Assembly: GCF_001854475.1 (NCBI RefSeq) | Contig: NZ_MNAN01000028.1 | Coordinates: 1-41,589, forward strand | Direction of reading: 5' to 3' | Length of the DNA stretch: 41,589 bases | From: Pseudoalteromonas byunsanensis | GTDB taxonomy: Bacteria; Pseudomonadota; Gammaproteobacteria; Enterobacterales; Alteromonadaceae | Shown: piece after piece, positions 1-7,040 of the stretch | How positions within the stretch are numbered: position 1 is the stretch's first letter | Layout of the letters: each line of letters opens with the position of its first letter | Notes under the pieces: model-generated | The model's database searches: none | Seen by the model: only the letters and a program-made list of their open reading frames with translations | Told to the model about the DNA's origin: nothing | Made by a program: the position numbers and the translations under genes

Positions 1-46
1 TTAATTCTTCAATTTTATAATCAATTCTAAGTTCAAGGAGTGAACG

Positions 47-1021
47 ATGGGATTAGCAAGGAAGCGGCAAATCAGTTTGTCAGATACACCTTATTATCAC
101 TGTGTGTCACGCTGTGTTCGCCGCGCATTTTTATGCGGAGAAGATAAGCTGACGGGTAAATCATATGAACATCGCCGCGGCTGGGTAGAGCAGCGTTTAC
201 TGTTCTTAGCGAAGGTGTTTTGCATCGATGTGTGTGCTTTTGCAGTCATGAGTAATCACACCCATGTAGTGTTGTATATAGATGCTGAAAAAGCACAGAG
301 GTTGAGTGACAAAGCGGTGTTACTACGCTGGCACAAGCTGTTTAAAGGCTCAAAGCGTGCTCTGATGTACTTACAAGGAGAGTGCTTAGATGAAGGTCAG
401 CGCTTCTTTTTAGACAAAGAGATAAAAGAATACAGAAACAGACTCTCAAGCATCAGTTGGTTTATGCGTGTCCTTAATGAAAACATCGCGCGCAGGGCGA
501 ATAAAGAAGATAAATGCACAGGTCATTTTTGGGAAGGGCGGTTCAAAAGCTAAGCGCTATTAGATGACGCGGCTCTAATGGCCTGTATGGCCTATATAGA
601 TTTAAACCCTATCAGGGCGGAGATGGCAAAAACACCAGAAGACTCAGCTCATACCAGTATTAAACTACGTTGCCAACATGCAAAAGCAGGTAAACAACCA
701 AAACAGCTTGCACGCTTTGCGGGTAGTCCCAGAAAACATATACCAAAGGGTTTGCCATTCGAACTTAAATCTTACTTACAGCTTGTTGAGCTCACAGGTA
801 AATGTATTCGCTTAGACAAACGTGGCTACATAGAAGAACATGAAGCGCCCATCTTGCAACGATTAAACATTCAAGCTTACAACTGGATAAAGCTCACAAC
901 GCAATTTGAAAAGGTGTTTCATGGCGCAGTAGGTAAAACACATAATCTTGATGTGTACTGTGAGCGACAACAGCATAAACGGCGACGAAGTATCAAAATT
1001 AGTGAAGCGCTATTTTCCTAA
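47..1021 (+). pseudogene. REP-associated Y1/HUH tyrosine transposase, broken by a nonsense codon
   Basis: This is a single-stranded-DNA transposase gene of the IS200-like/RAYT group, which nicks and joins DNA at hairpin-bearing repeats through a tyrosine. The HUH metal-binding motif is visible as MSNHTHVVLY near residue 72, and the likely catalytic tyrosine lies in AYIDLNPIRA after the break. An AAGGAG ribosome site precedes the ATG at 47. Translation stops at TAA 551-553, yet the same frame continues without a shift through ALLDDAAL into the rest of the family sequence to 1021. The lesion therefore looks like one CAA-to-TAA change at codon 169. The N-terminal product would lack the catalytic tyrosine, so it should be inactive unless the stop is suppressed. 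The repeats 200 bp downstream are the type of sequence such enzymes recognise. The family call is confident; inactivity is inferred. Confidence 0.85.
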
Positions 1022-1218
1022 TATCCAGCTAGCAATTATCCACACCAAGCGGGATATGCTGTAACAGGCAGGGACCATTGCGTTTAACACATAGGGTAAT
1101 TCTCTAAAAGTCATCCAGTTAAAATAATCACGACTCAATTACGGGGCATTTTTGGTTACATATCTCATCAAGGAATTCATTAAGGAAGCTGTGCCAGCTA
1201 GGACAAGGCTTAGCTTAC

Positions 1219-1272
1219 CAGTTTTTTTAAAGTGACTGTCCCATTCAGTTTTTTTAAAGTGACTGTCCCATT
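1219..1272 (+). repeat. Perfect 27-bp tandem duplication (AAAGTGACTGTCCCATT core)
   Basis: Two identical 27-bp units lie head to tail at 1219-1245 and 1246-1272. Each is CAG, seven T, then AAAGTGACTGTCCCATT. The core recurs at 6734-6757, and an inverted partial copy lies at 5147-5157. I remember similar sequences next to Y1 transposase genes in marine gammaproteobacteria, but I could not check this. Confidence 0.85.
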
Positions 1273-1308
1273 AGCTTTGCCTCCCATTAGCTTTGCCATT
1301 AGCTTTGC
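1270..1308 (+). repeat. Three short direct repeats ATTAGCTTTGC
   Basis: The 11-mer ATTAGCTTTGC appears at 1270-1280, 1286-1296 and 1298-1308, directly after the tandem duplication. The pattern suggests slippage or repeated end-processing at the edge of the mobile repeat. A similar short duplication (CTGTTAGTTC twice) follows the copy near 6734. Confidence 0.7.
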
Positions 1309-1565
1309 AATAAGCATTTGTAGTTTCTCAATGAATTTAAAGCTAAGTATAAATTTGGAGGCTTGTGTTATTGAGTTATATAAAAACTTCTATATGATTA
1401 CTTTTCATCCAGAACCAAAATGCGAGACAGTAGGTATATGGTTCTTCGAGCACAATATATTGGTTGTTAAAATGTATAACATATGTATGTATACAGGGAT
1501 TGAATAGGCGGAAGCTACAATAGGTTGACCTGTTTGATATATCAACCAAGGAAATGGAAATATTT

Positions 1566-3017
1566 ATGTCAAATGTAATATCGTTTTATAGCAGAGAAAA
1601 GAGGTCTAGGGACGACTCTGAATTAAAGGAATATAATCAAAAGACTTCTGATTGGACTCTGTGCGCTTTACCTGCCTTATCTAATGGCGCAAAAATGCAT
1701 ATTGATACGCTCTCAATGTATTTTGATGAGCGTGAAATAAATACCTACCTTATTGAAAAAGGCAAAATTCTTGAAAGACTAGAAGAACATGCCCTTCACA
1801 GTGAGACTATTCCCGAGTGGGCTTATTTAGACTTTGAACAAATATTGGCACACGAGTCTTATCATATTTATCAAACGTTAACTTGTTCGCTGCTATCAGA
1901 GTATTCAGAAGCCAAAAGAAGAGAAGCACTGGTGGCACTGAGGCTTTTGGCAAGGGATATAGGTACTGGAAATAAGCTTTCCCCTTCTATGATTGGGTTG
2001 AGAAGTATCTATGAAAACCCTCAGAATGAAGAGGAAGAACAGTACTTTTCAATAATAAAGAAAGATAGAACGGAGGCAATTAAACAGCTATATAGTCGGC
2101 CTAAAGAAGGTGCTGTTAATGTATTTGAAGTTATAGAAGGTGGTGCGGTTGCGTTTCAGCTTTTAGCCCAAAATGATTTAACTAACGAGAGAGTTAAATT
2201 AGAGGGAAAGGAATACTCCATTGCTTGGGATACTTTTTCTAATCGTTATGATTTTGACTACTCAAATGAGGAAGCTTTAAGATACTCAAGGCTTACATTT
2301 CTCTTTTTAACAGATGTATATTTGAAATCCAAAAATGTTATGACAACAGCTGTTACAACGTTTGAGGAGGCGGTTGATTTAGTGTCGAATTTAGTTGGTA
2401 AACTGCACATATATAAAAAAGAGTTTGTCGATCTTCATGTACGAGACTTTGAGTTTATGAAAAGCTTGCAACATGTAGAGCGTGATGAGTCCAATATTGA
2501 ATCAATTTTAGATTTCTGTGGGACACTAGATGAAGATAAATACTTGCAGTTTTATATAAATATCCGCTTATATTCTGATGTGTATAAGTGCGTGGTACCA
2601 GCGGGCTTTCCGACTAAGAAAGTCACCCTAAGTAACAAAAATAGAGCTATTAACTATTACCTAAAAGAAAAGTTCGCCTTTTGGGACTCTAATTTTTGTA
2701 TCCCATGTATTTTGTCCAACTATACTGACCAAGCCAAGTTTACTGTGATGTGGACAGAATTTTCACATATTCAATTCATAGATGACACAACCCACGCAGA
2801 AACTTCATTTGAGAATGAGAACTTTTTATTAAAACTATACGATGAATTAGCATTGGCCATACTACCAATTGAAGAAAACCGTAAAGTTCAGTGTTGCGCA
2901 GAGCACGGTGCTCGGATAAGAAATGCTGTTCACAAATGTATGAATGAAGACTCCTTAAACTCAAAGTTTATAAAAGCTTTTAATCGCTCAATAGCGGAGA
3001 TTTTTGACTATGAATAA
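1566..3017 (+). CDS. HEXXH metallopeptidase-like protein, first gene of a three-gene operon
   Basis: I do not recognise the family. The protein has about 483 residues and no signal peptide or membrane segment, so it is probably cytoplasmic. A zinc-peptidase-type motif HESYH lies at residues 96-100 (bases 1851-1865) in an AHESYHIYQ helix. About 90 residues later comes VIEGGAVAFQ, which resembles the EGxA segment carrying the third zinc ligand in gluzincins. The C-terminal half has scattered cysteines. The ATG at 1554 sits one base after AAGGA, too close to use it, so the ATG at 1566 is preferred, though 1554 cannot be excluded. The next ORF overlaps its end, implying translational coupling. 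Peptidase activity is an inference from motif and spacing only. Confidence 0.75.
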   Translation: MSNVISFYSREKRSRDDSELKEYNQKTSDWTLCALPALSNGAKMHIDTLSMYFDEREINTYLIEKGKILERLEEHALHSETIPEWAYLDFEQILAHESYHIYQTLTCSLLSEYSEAKRREALVALRLLARDIGTGNKLSPSMIGLRSIYENPQNEEEEQYFSIIKKDRTEAIKQLYSRPKEGAVNVFEVIEGGAVAFQLLAQNDLTNERVKLEGKEYSIAWDTFSNRYDFDYSNEEALRYSRLTFLFLTDVYLKSKNVMTTAVTTFEEAVDLVSNLVGKLHIYKKEFVDLHVRDFEFMKSLQHVERDESNIESILDFCGTLDEDKYLQFYINIRLYSDVYKCVVPAGFPTKKVTLSNKNRAINYYLKEKFAFWDSNFCIPCILSNYTDQAKFTVMWTEFSHIQFIDDTTHAETSFENENFLLKLYDELALAILPIEENRKVQCCAEHGARIRNAVHKCMNEDSLNSKFIKAFNRSIAEIFDYE

Positions 3018-3519
3018 AGACCTACAACTTGGCAATGTCATTCTTGAATGGGATGGTGAGTTAACTATTTTTGATGATGTGGAACTTGTTGAGCCAGATG
3101 AGAGGGAAGGTCTCGACGAGTTGCACATGAGAGTGCTTTTATCAACGCGAAGAACTGATCTTCAAAATATGATTGATCGATTTTCAAAAGCTTTAGGGTT
3201 TGCTGTTGGTTTTCAAGCTACAGAGAATATTTATGCAAAACTTGTTTTTGCGTTTTGTATCGTTTCGGTTGTAAATCCATATAAAGTGAAAATACTAGCA
3301 GGTAAAGGTATTGATCCTCTATTAGAAGAAGCTGAGCTTGATGACGAAACCGGAGAGCAGAAAGTTAAATTAGATGAGCTTTTAAAATACTGTAAAAATG
3401 CAGAAGTGCCTAGCACTTTCATCGATTGGCTAAGTGAAAATGGCTTTTCATATCAAACAGACACGCACGTTGTTTTTCGCAATAGCTTTAGGCGTGGCTC
3501 AATAATTTCGAGGGCTTAA
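3010..3519 (+). CDS. Small acidic protein of the three-gene operon
   Basis: This protein of about 169 residues matches nothing I recognise. It is acidic at the N-terminus (EWDGELTIFDDVELVEPDE) and has a hydrophobic stretch (LVFAFCIVSVVNPY) around residue 80 that is too short and irregular to call a membrane helix with confidence. ATG 3010 overlaps the stop codon of the upstream gene by 8 bases, with GGAG at 2996-2999 as its ribosome site; TTG at 3004 in the same frame is an alternative. The third gene starts one base after this stop. The tight packing suggests that the three products act together in fixed ratio. Function unknown. Confidence 0.75.
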   Translation: MNKDLQLGNVILEWDGELTIFDDVELVEPDEREGLDELHMRVLLSTRRTDLQNMIDRFSKALGFAVGFQATENIYAKLVFAFCIVSVVNPYKVKILAGKGIDPLLEEAELDDETGEQKVKLDELLKYCKNAEVPSTFIDWLSENGFSYQTDTHVVFRNSFRRGSIISRA

Positions 3520-3520
3520 G

Positions 3521-5086
3521 ATGCCTTATTATTTGAATTGCTCTAGATGCAACAAAGACAACAAATATAGCAGTTTGGGAAACCCATGTAATAAATGTAG
3601 TGGTACAGGGAGAGACTGGCGTGAAGATGATGAAGTAAACCTGCTACACAGAATGACAGGTTTGGGTATTGATGAACTTAAAGAAAAGGGTCGAGTCGAG
3701 CTTGTTGATAATTACGGTGAGTTAAAAGTATTCATCTACACTGAGGAAATTCCTACCTGTTCCATTAGTGAAGAAATAGAAGAAATTCGCAAGAATTTTG
3801 CCTGTGAACTTGCAGTCGTACCTAAACAATCTCAGATATTTTGTAAGCATGAATGGAAGCTGCGAGAAGGGCAGAATATAGAATTTTGCTCAAAGTGTGG
3901 AAAAACAAGAAGTAATGCAAATAGCGTAGCGCAAGAAAAGTCAACATTGCAATATGATTCAACGTTGCATGATCAGCGTTATTATTTTCCAAACCGTTGT
4001 TACGCCTGCGAGCATTATGCTGATACTGTAGGTGAACCTGAGTCTGGCACAGACGTGATTTATTGTAATATTGGTGGCAAAGTTCGGGTAGACACTGGGT
4101 GTAAAGAGTTTAAAGCTGATATTACCGCTGAATGTAAAAGCTGCTGGAATTTGTTAACTAAGCATGAAGGGGCGATTGTCAGATATAGCTGCGCTTTAAA
4201 AGGAACGCTAAAAAGTTTAGTTTGGGGTGGGTGTCATGAACATGTGGAAAAAGAAAGAACGGATGAGCCTTTACCTGCTACACAAAATGCAATCTCTATA
4301 AGCAAATCCTTTTTAACTAGAGAACAATATCCATATGATCCAACTATTAGAAAGCCAATTTTGGATGCTATGATTGAAGTTGGTATCCGATATGCGGAAC
4401 AGGAAGAGTTTGCCCTAGATAAGCGGTGTCTGACATGTGTGCATGAGCGCAACATTCAGTCAGATTACGGAAGCTGTGACCATCATGAATTAGCGATACT
4501 ATGTTACAGCGGGAGTAACCCTTATGGATACGATGAGAAAATATGTGGCAGCTATTCTCGAAAGCCAAAGAGCGGGTTTGTAGAATACCCAAAAGTTTAT
4601 ATTGATGTTATGGCTCAAGGTAAAAGAAGCCTAAATGACAATTACTACGTCGAGCTTCGAAATATGTACTGTGATGTAATTGAGGCCCGTAATGGCAGAG
4701 TAGTAACGACCTTCAGTTACAGTAGTAGGGCGCCTGAGTTCATGCAATACAGCAAGGAAAAGAACTGCATACTTTTATTTTTTCATGGTGAGCCGTGTTG
4801 TGAAGAACTCAGTCTAGAGTCGGATATTACTTATGAGCACCCTATTCAAGGTAAAAAGTGGGTTGACGTGGATGAAGCGCTTTTTTTTGACGCGATTGAT
4901 AAAGTTGTCTCAGAGCAGCGTAAGCACGCAGTATATTCTGGCTTAAACCGTAATAGCTGTGAATACTGTAAATTAGTAAATAGAAATTCGAGTTACCCAG
5001 AAGGCTCTCCAACGGGCTTAATATGTACCGAAAAAGATATATTCGTTACGGCCAATGGCTGCTGTGATAATTTTGAGCCTAATTAA
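3521..5086 (+). CDS. Cysteine-rich multi-zinc-module protein of the three-gene operon
   Basis: A soluble protein of 521 residues with many CxxC pairs; family not recognised. The N-terminus has a zinc ribbon (C7, C10, C23, C26, the latter as CNKCSGTG, similar to DnaJ-type motifs). A possible second site is C108, H110, C123, C126. Then a module CX2C-X15-21-C-X11-13-C appears four times: C160/163/182/194, C205/208/224/238, C303/306/328/342 and C480/483/502/514 or 515. Modules one and four both end in a Cys-x-x-Phe type signature. Each probably binds one zinc or forms a small disulfide-like knuckle. A region without cysteines (about 343-383) separates modules three and four. The start is one base after the upstream stop. 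This is the last gene of the operon; the role may be substrate or nucleic-acid recognition, which is speculation. Confidence 0.75.
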   Translation: MPYYLNCSRCNKDNKYSSLGNPCNKCSGTGRDWREDDEVNLLHRMTGLGIDELKEKGRVELVDNYGELKVFIYTEEIPTCSISEEIEEIRKNFACELAVVPKQSQIFCKHEWKLREGQNIEFCSKCGKTRSNANSVAQEKSTLQYDSTLHDQRYYFPNRCYACEHYADTVGEPESGTDVIYCNIGGKVRVDTGCKEFKADITAECKSCWNLLTKHEGAIVRYSCALKGTLKSLVWGGCHEHVEKERTDEPLPATQNAISISKSFLTREQYPYDPTIRKPILDAMIEVGIRYAEQEEFALDKRCLTCVHERNIQSDYGSCDHHELAILCYSGSNPYGYDEKICGSYSRKPKSGFVEYPKVYIDVMAQGKRSLNDNYYVELRNMYCDVIEARNGRVVTTFSYSSRAPEFMQYSKEKNCILLFFHGEPCCEELSLESDITYEHPIQGKKWVDVDEALFFDAIDKVVSEQRKHAVYSGLNRNSCEYCKLVNRNSSYPEGSPTGLICTEKDIFVTANGCCDNFEPN

Positions 5087-5146
5087 GTCAATATGTTTGC
5101 TATCTAGAGGTATCAAGTTTTTGTATTTAAAGGAAAAGAAGGATAT

Positions 5147-5157
5147 GGACAGTCACT
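5147..5157 (-). repeat. Inverted partial copy of the AAAGTGACTGTCCCATT repeat
   Basis: GGACAGTCACT is the reverse complement of AGTGACTGTCC, the core of the tandem repeat at 1219-1272. It is only 11 bases, so chance cannot be excluded, but it lies 60 bp after the three-gene operon and faces the other copy. Confidence 0.4.
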
Positions 5158-5422
5158 CCCACTTGAAACTTTAGCTGCGTTGTTAACTTAATGGTTACGG
5201 GTACTCAAACTTGAAACCGTAGTTGGCTCATCTAACTTTTGGATTTTTTAGGTTCAAATCATTTCTAAGCTTATGAATGAATAGTGGGATTAGCGCAGAA
5301 CTGTTTCAGTTTATGGGGGAGTTACACTTTAGCGTAATGAGCTAAGTGATGCCTATTGTATTCGAAACAATGACCGGTACAGATCTATTAGCACGGAATA
5401 CTTGAGGAAATAGAGTGGTAAT

Positions 5423-5445
5423 AAAAAAGGCTTCAAGCCGTTTTT
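5423..5445 (+). terminator. Possible terminator
   Basis: A short stem pairs an A-run plus GGC with GCC, a bulged G and a run of five T. It lies upstream of the lipoprotein gene and could end read-through from the three-gene operon. Confidence 0.4.
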
Positions 5446-5494
5446 GATGCCTATAATAAATTGTGAGTAAAAGCTAAGACTAGAGTGTGTCGCA

Positions 5495-6634
5495 ATGATA
5501 TTATGCGTATTTCTACTGTTATTGCCTTTCGTAACATCGTGCAGCCAATTGCCAACTTCTAATGGTCAGAGTAGCCTTGATGTGAGCTCAAGTAATAAGG
5601 CTAGTATTACTGATATTGAATCTGAAGGTGCTGAGATATTTTGGGAGGTTCAACATATACTTCTGCAAAACGACTTACCAACAGAGAAGCAATGGCAAGC
5701 TTTGTTTCAAACACCAGGGTATTTTGAACTTGTCGCGAATGAAATACCAGAGCAAATATTTAAGCAACTATTTATCTTAGCTTTTAAGCCTTCTGAATAT
5801 CAAAAGGCTGAAAAATTAATTAACGATGGCAACATCAAAGCGCGCTTTATTCAGCACTTGAGAAGTACACAACATCAGCAGCAGGCATTGTCGGCGTTTA
5901 TCAAAGTGTTTACCAACAGTTACTCAAAAAACTATAAAGAATATGTCAGATTAGCTCAAGAATATTTGCCTAACACTAGTACTCTATTTGCAACTTTGCC
6001 AAAAATTTCTTTTTCATATTTTGATAATGATGCCCGTGGTTTTAAAAAGCGCATAGTGCTAGATCCACTTTTTGCATTATCAAATGAGTCTAGTTTGAAA
6101 TATTGGATAGCGCATGAGTTCCATCATTATTTTAGTCATGATTTGGCGGCTTTTCGGCAACCGGAAGAAAATACGCCTGACGCTGATGTGATGTGGATTC
6201 TAATACAAACACAACTCGAAGGAATTGCTGATTTAGTTGATAAAAGTCAAATTTACTTCCAAAAAGGGTATATGGAAGATAGTCTTTTTGCTCAAATATA
6301 CAAAGAAAAATATCAACAGAGCACGACATTGCTGGCTGGTTTTGATGAGCTTTTTCAGCAATATAGCGACATGACATATTCTCAAAAAGCGAAACAAGAA
6401 TTAGCCGTTCAAATCAGAAAATCATTGCCTATGGCAGGTCACCCTACAGGATATTTTATGGCCAGAGCCATTGAACAATATCAAGGAAAACAAGCGTTGG
6501 TATCAAGTATTGGCAATCCTTTCATGTTTTTTACTTTGTACCAATCCGCGGCAATCGAACATAATACGCTTTATCAATTTTCACAACAAACAATGCGTAA
6601 TATTGAGTTGCTAGAAAAAAAGTATGCACATTAG
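5495..6634 (+). CDS. HEXXH zinc-peptidase-like lipoprotein
   Basis: A 379-residue predicted lipoprotein. A hydrophobic N-terminus ends in VTSC, with C16 as the likely lipidated cysteine. The zinc site is clear: AHEFHHYFSH puts HEXXH at residues 207-211, and QLEGIADLVDK gives the likely third ligand E242, a typical gluzincin arrangement. The layout resembles DUF5700-type putative Zn-dependent proteases, from memory and unverified. It probably acts on the periplasmic face of a membrane. The ATG at 5495 has no strong ribosome site, and an in-frame stop at 5468-5470 limits the upstream extension. It stands alone, 400 bp from genes on both sides, and has the mobile repeat core after it. It shares no obvious similarity with the HEXXH protein at 1566 beyond the motif. 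Confidence 0.8.
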   Translation: MILCVFLLLLPFVTSCSQLPTSNGQSSLDVSSSNKASITDIESEGAEIFWEVQHILLQNDLPTEKQWQALFQTPGYFELVANEIPEQIFKQLFILAFKPSEYQKAEKLINDGNIKARFIQHLRSTQHQQQALSAFIKVFTNSYSKNYKEYVRLAQEYLPNTSTLFATLPKISFSYFDNDARGFKKRIVLDPLFALSNESSLKYWIAHEFHHYFSHDLAAFRQPEENTPDADVMWILIQTQLEGIADLVDKSQIYFQKGYMEDSLFAQIYKEKYQQSTTLLAGFDELFQQYSDMTYSQKAKQELAVQIRKSLPMAGHPTGYFMARAIEQYQGKQALVSSIGNPFMFFTLYQSAAIEHNTLYQFSQQTMRNIELLEKKYAH

Positions 6635-7040
6635 CACCTGTGTTTATAGAGTTTATATACTGTTGCCCACTTACCTGTTAGTGATATACCTCTATACGAG
6701 CGCTTTCCAATTTTACTTGGTAAGGTGTTAGTATTTTTAAAGTGACTGTCCCATTAGCTCATCTCTGTTAGTTCCCTGTTAGTTCTGTGCATTACCACTT
6801 TTCTTTTCGATGTAACAAGTACATTTACTCATAAACAAATACTCAGGGTTTGCTTTAGAACGCTACCTATATTTCATTCGCAGAGTAAAGATACATATCT
6901 AGCTAGTTTACTTCGAACCTATTACAGGTACAATGAGTTGTCCCTGCTTTAGACTTCAAGGTGATAATTTATTATTGCAACTTTAAGGAAGGTGCTGACT
7001 TTGTTAGCACTACAATAATTAATATATTAAGGAAATAAGT
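6635..7040. other. Gene-free stretch with mobile repeat and leader hairpin
   Basis: No gene seen. It holds the repeat copy near 6734, a duplicated CTGTTAGTTC (6765-6774 and 6776-6785), and a small hairpin (GTGCTGAC 6992-6999 with GTTAGCAC 7003-7010) 30 bases before the next start. Confidence 0.55.
6734..6757 (+). repeat. Copy of the AAAGTGACTGTCCCATT repeat
   Basis: TTTTTAAAGTGACTGTCCCA followed by TTAG is identical to the core and right edge of the second copy at 1246-1274. As near 1270-1308, it is followed by a short direct duplication. Confidence 0.8.

Larger units (their letters stand above)
1022..1565. other. Gene-free stretch with transposase-associated repeats
   Basis: No convincing gene is seen here. 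The stretch holds the tandem repeat at 1219-1272, three copies of ATTAGCTTTGC, and the leader of the next operon. An open frame at 1232-1507 exists but lies over the repeats and looks non-coding. Confidence 0.6.
5087..5494. other. Gene-free stretch with inverted repeat core and terminator-like hairpin
   Basis: No supported gene. It contains the inverted partial copy of the mobile repeat core (GGACAGTCACT, 5147-5157), the word ACTTGAAAC twice (5161-5169 and 5209-5217) and a terminator-like hairpin at 5423-5445. Confidence 0.55.

Noticed and set aside
1232..1507. Open frame of 91 codons after the transposase pseudogene
   Set aside because: It begins inside the tandem repeats, has no ribosome site, and its first third is just translated repeat sequence.
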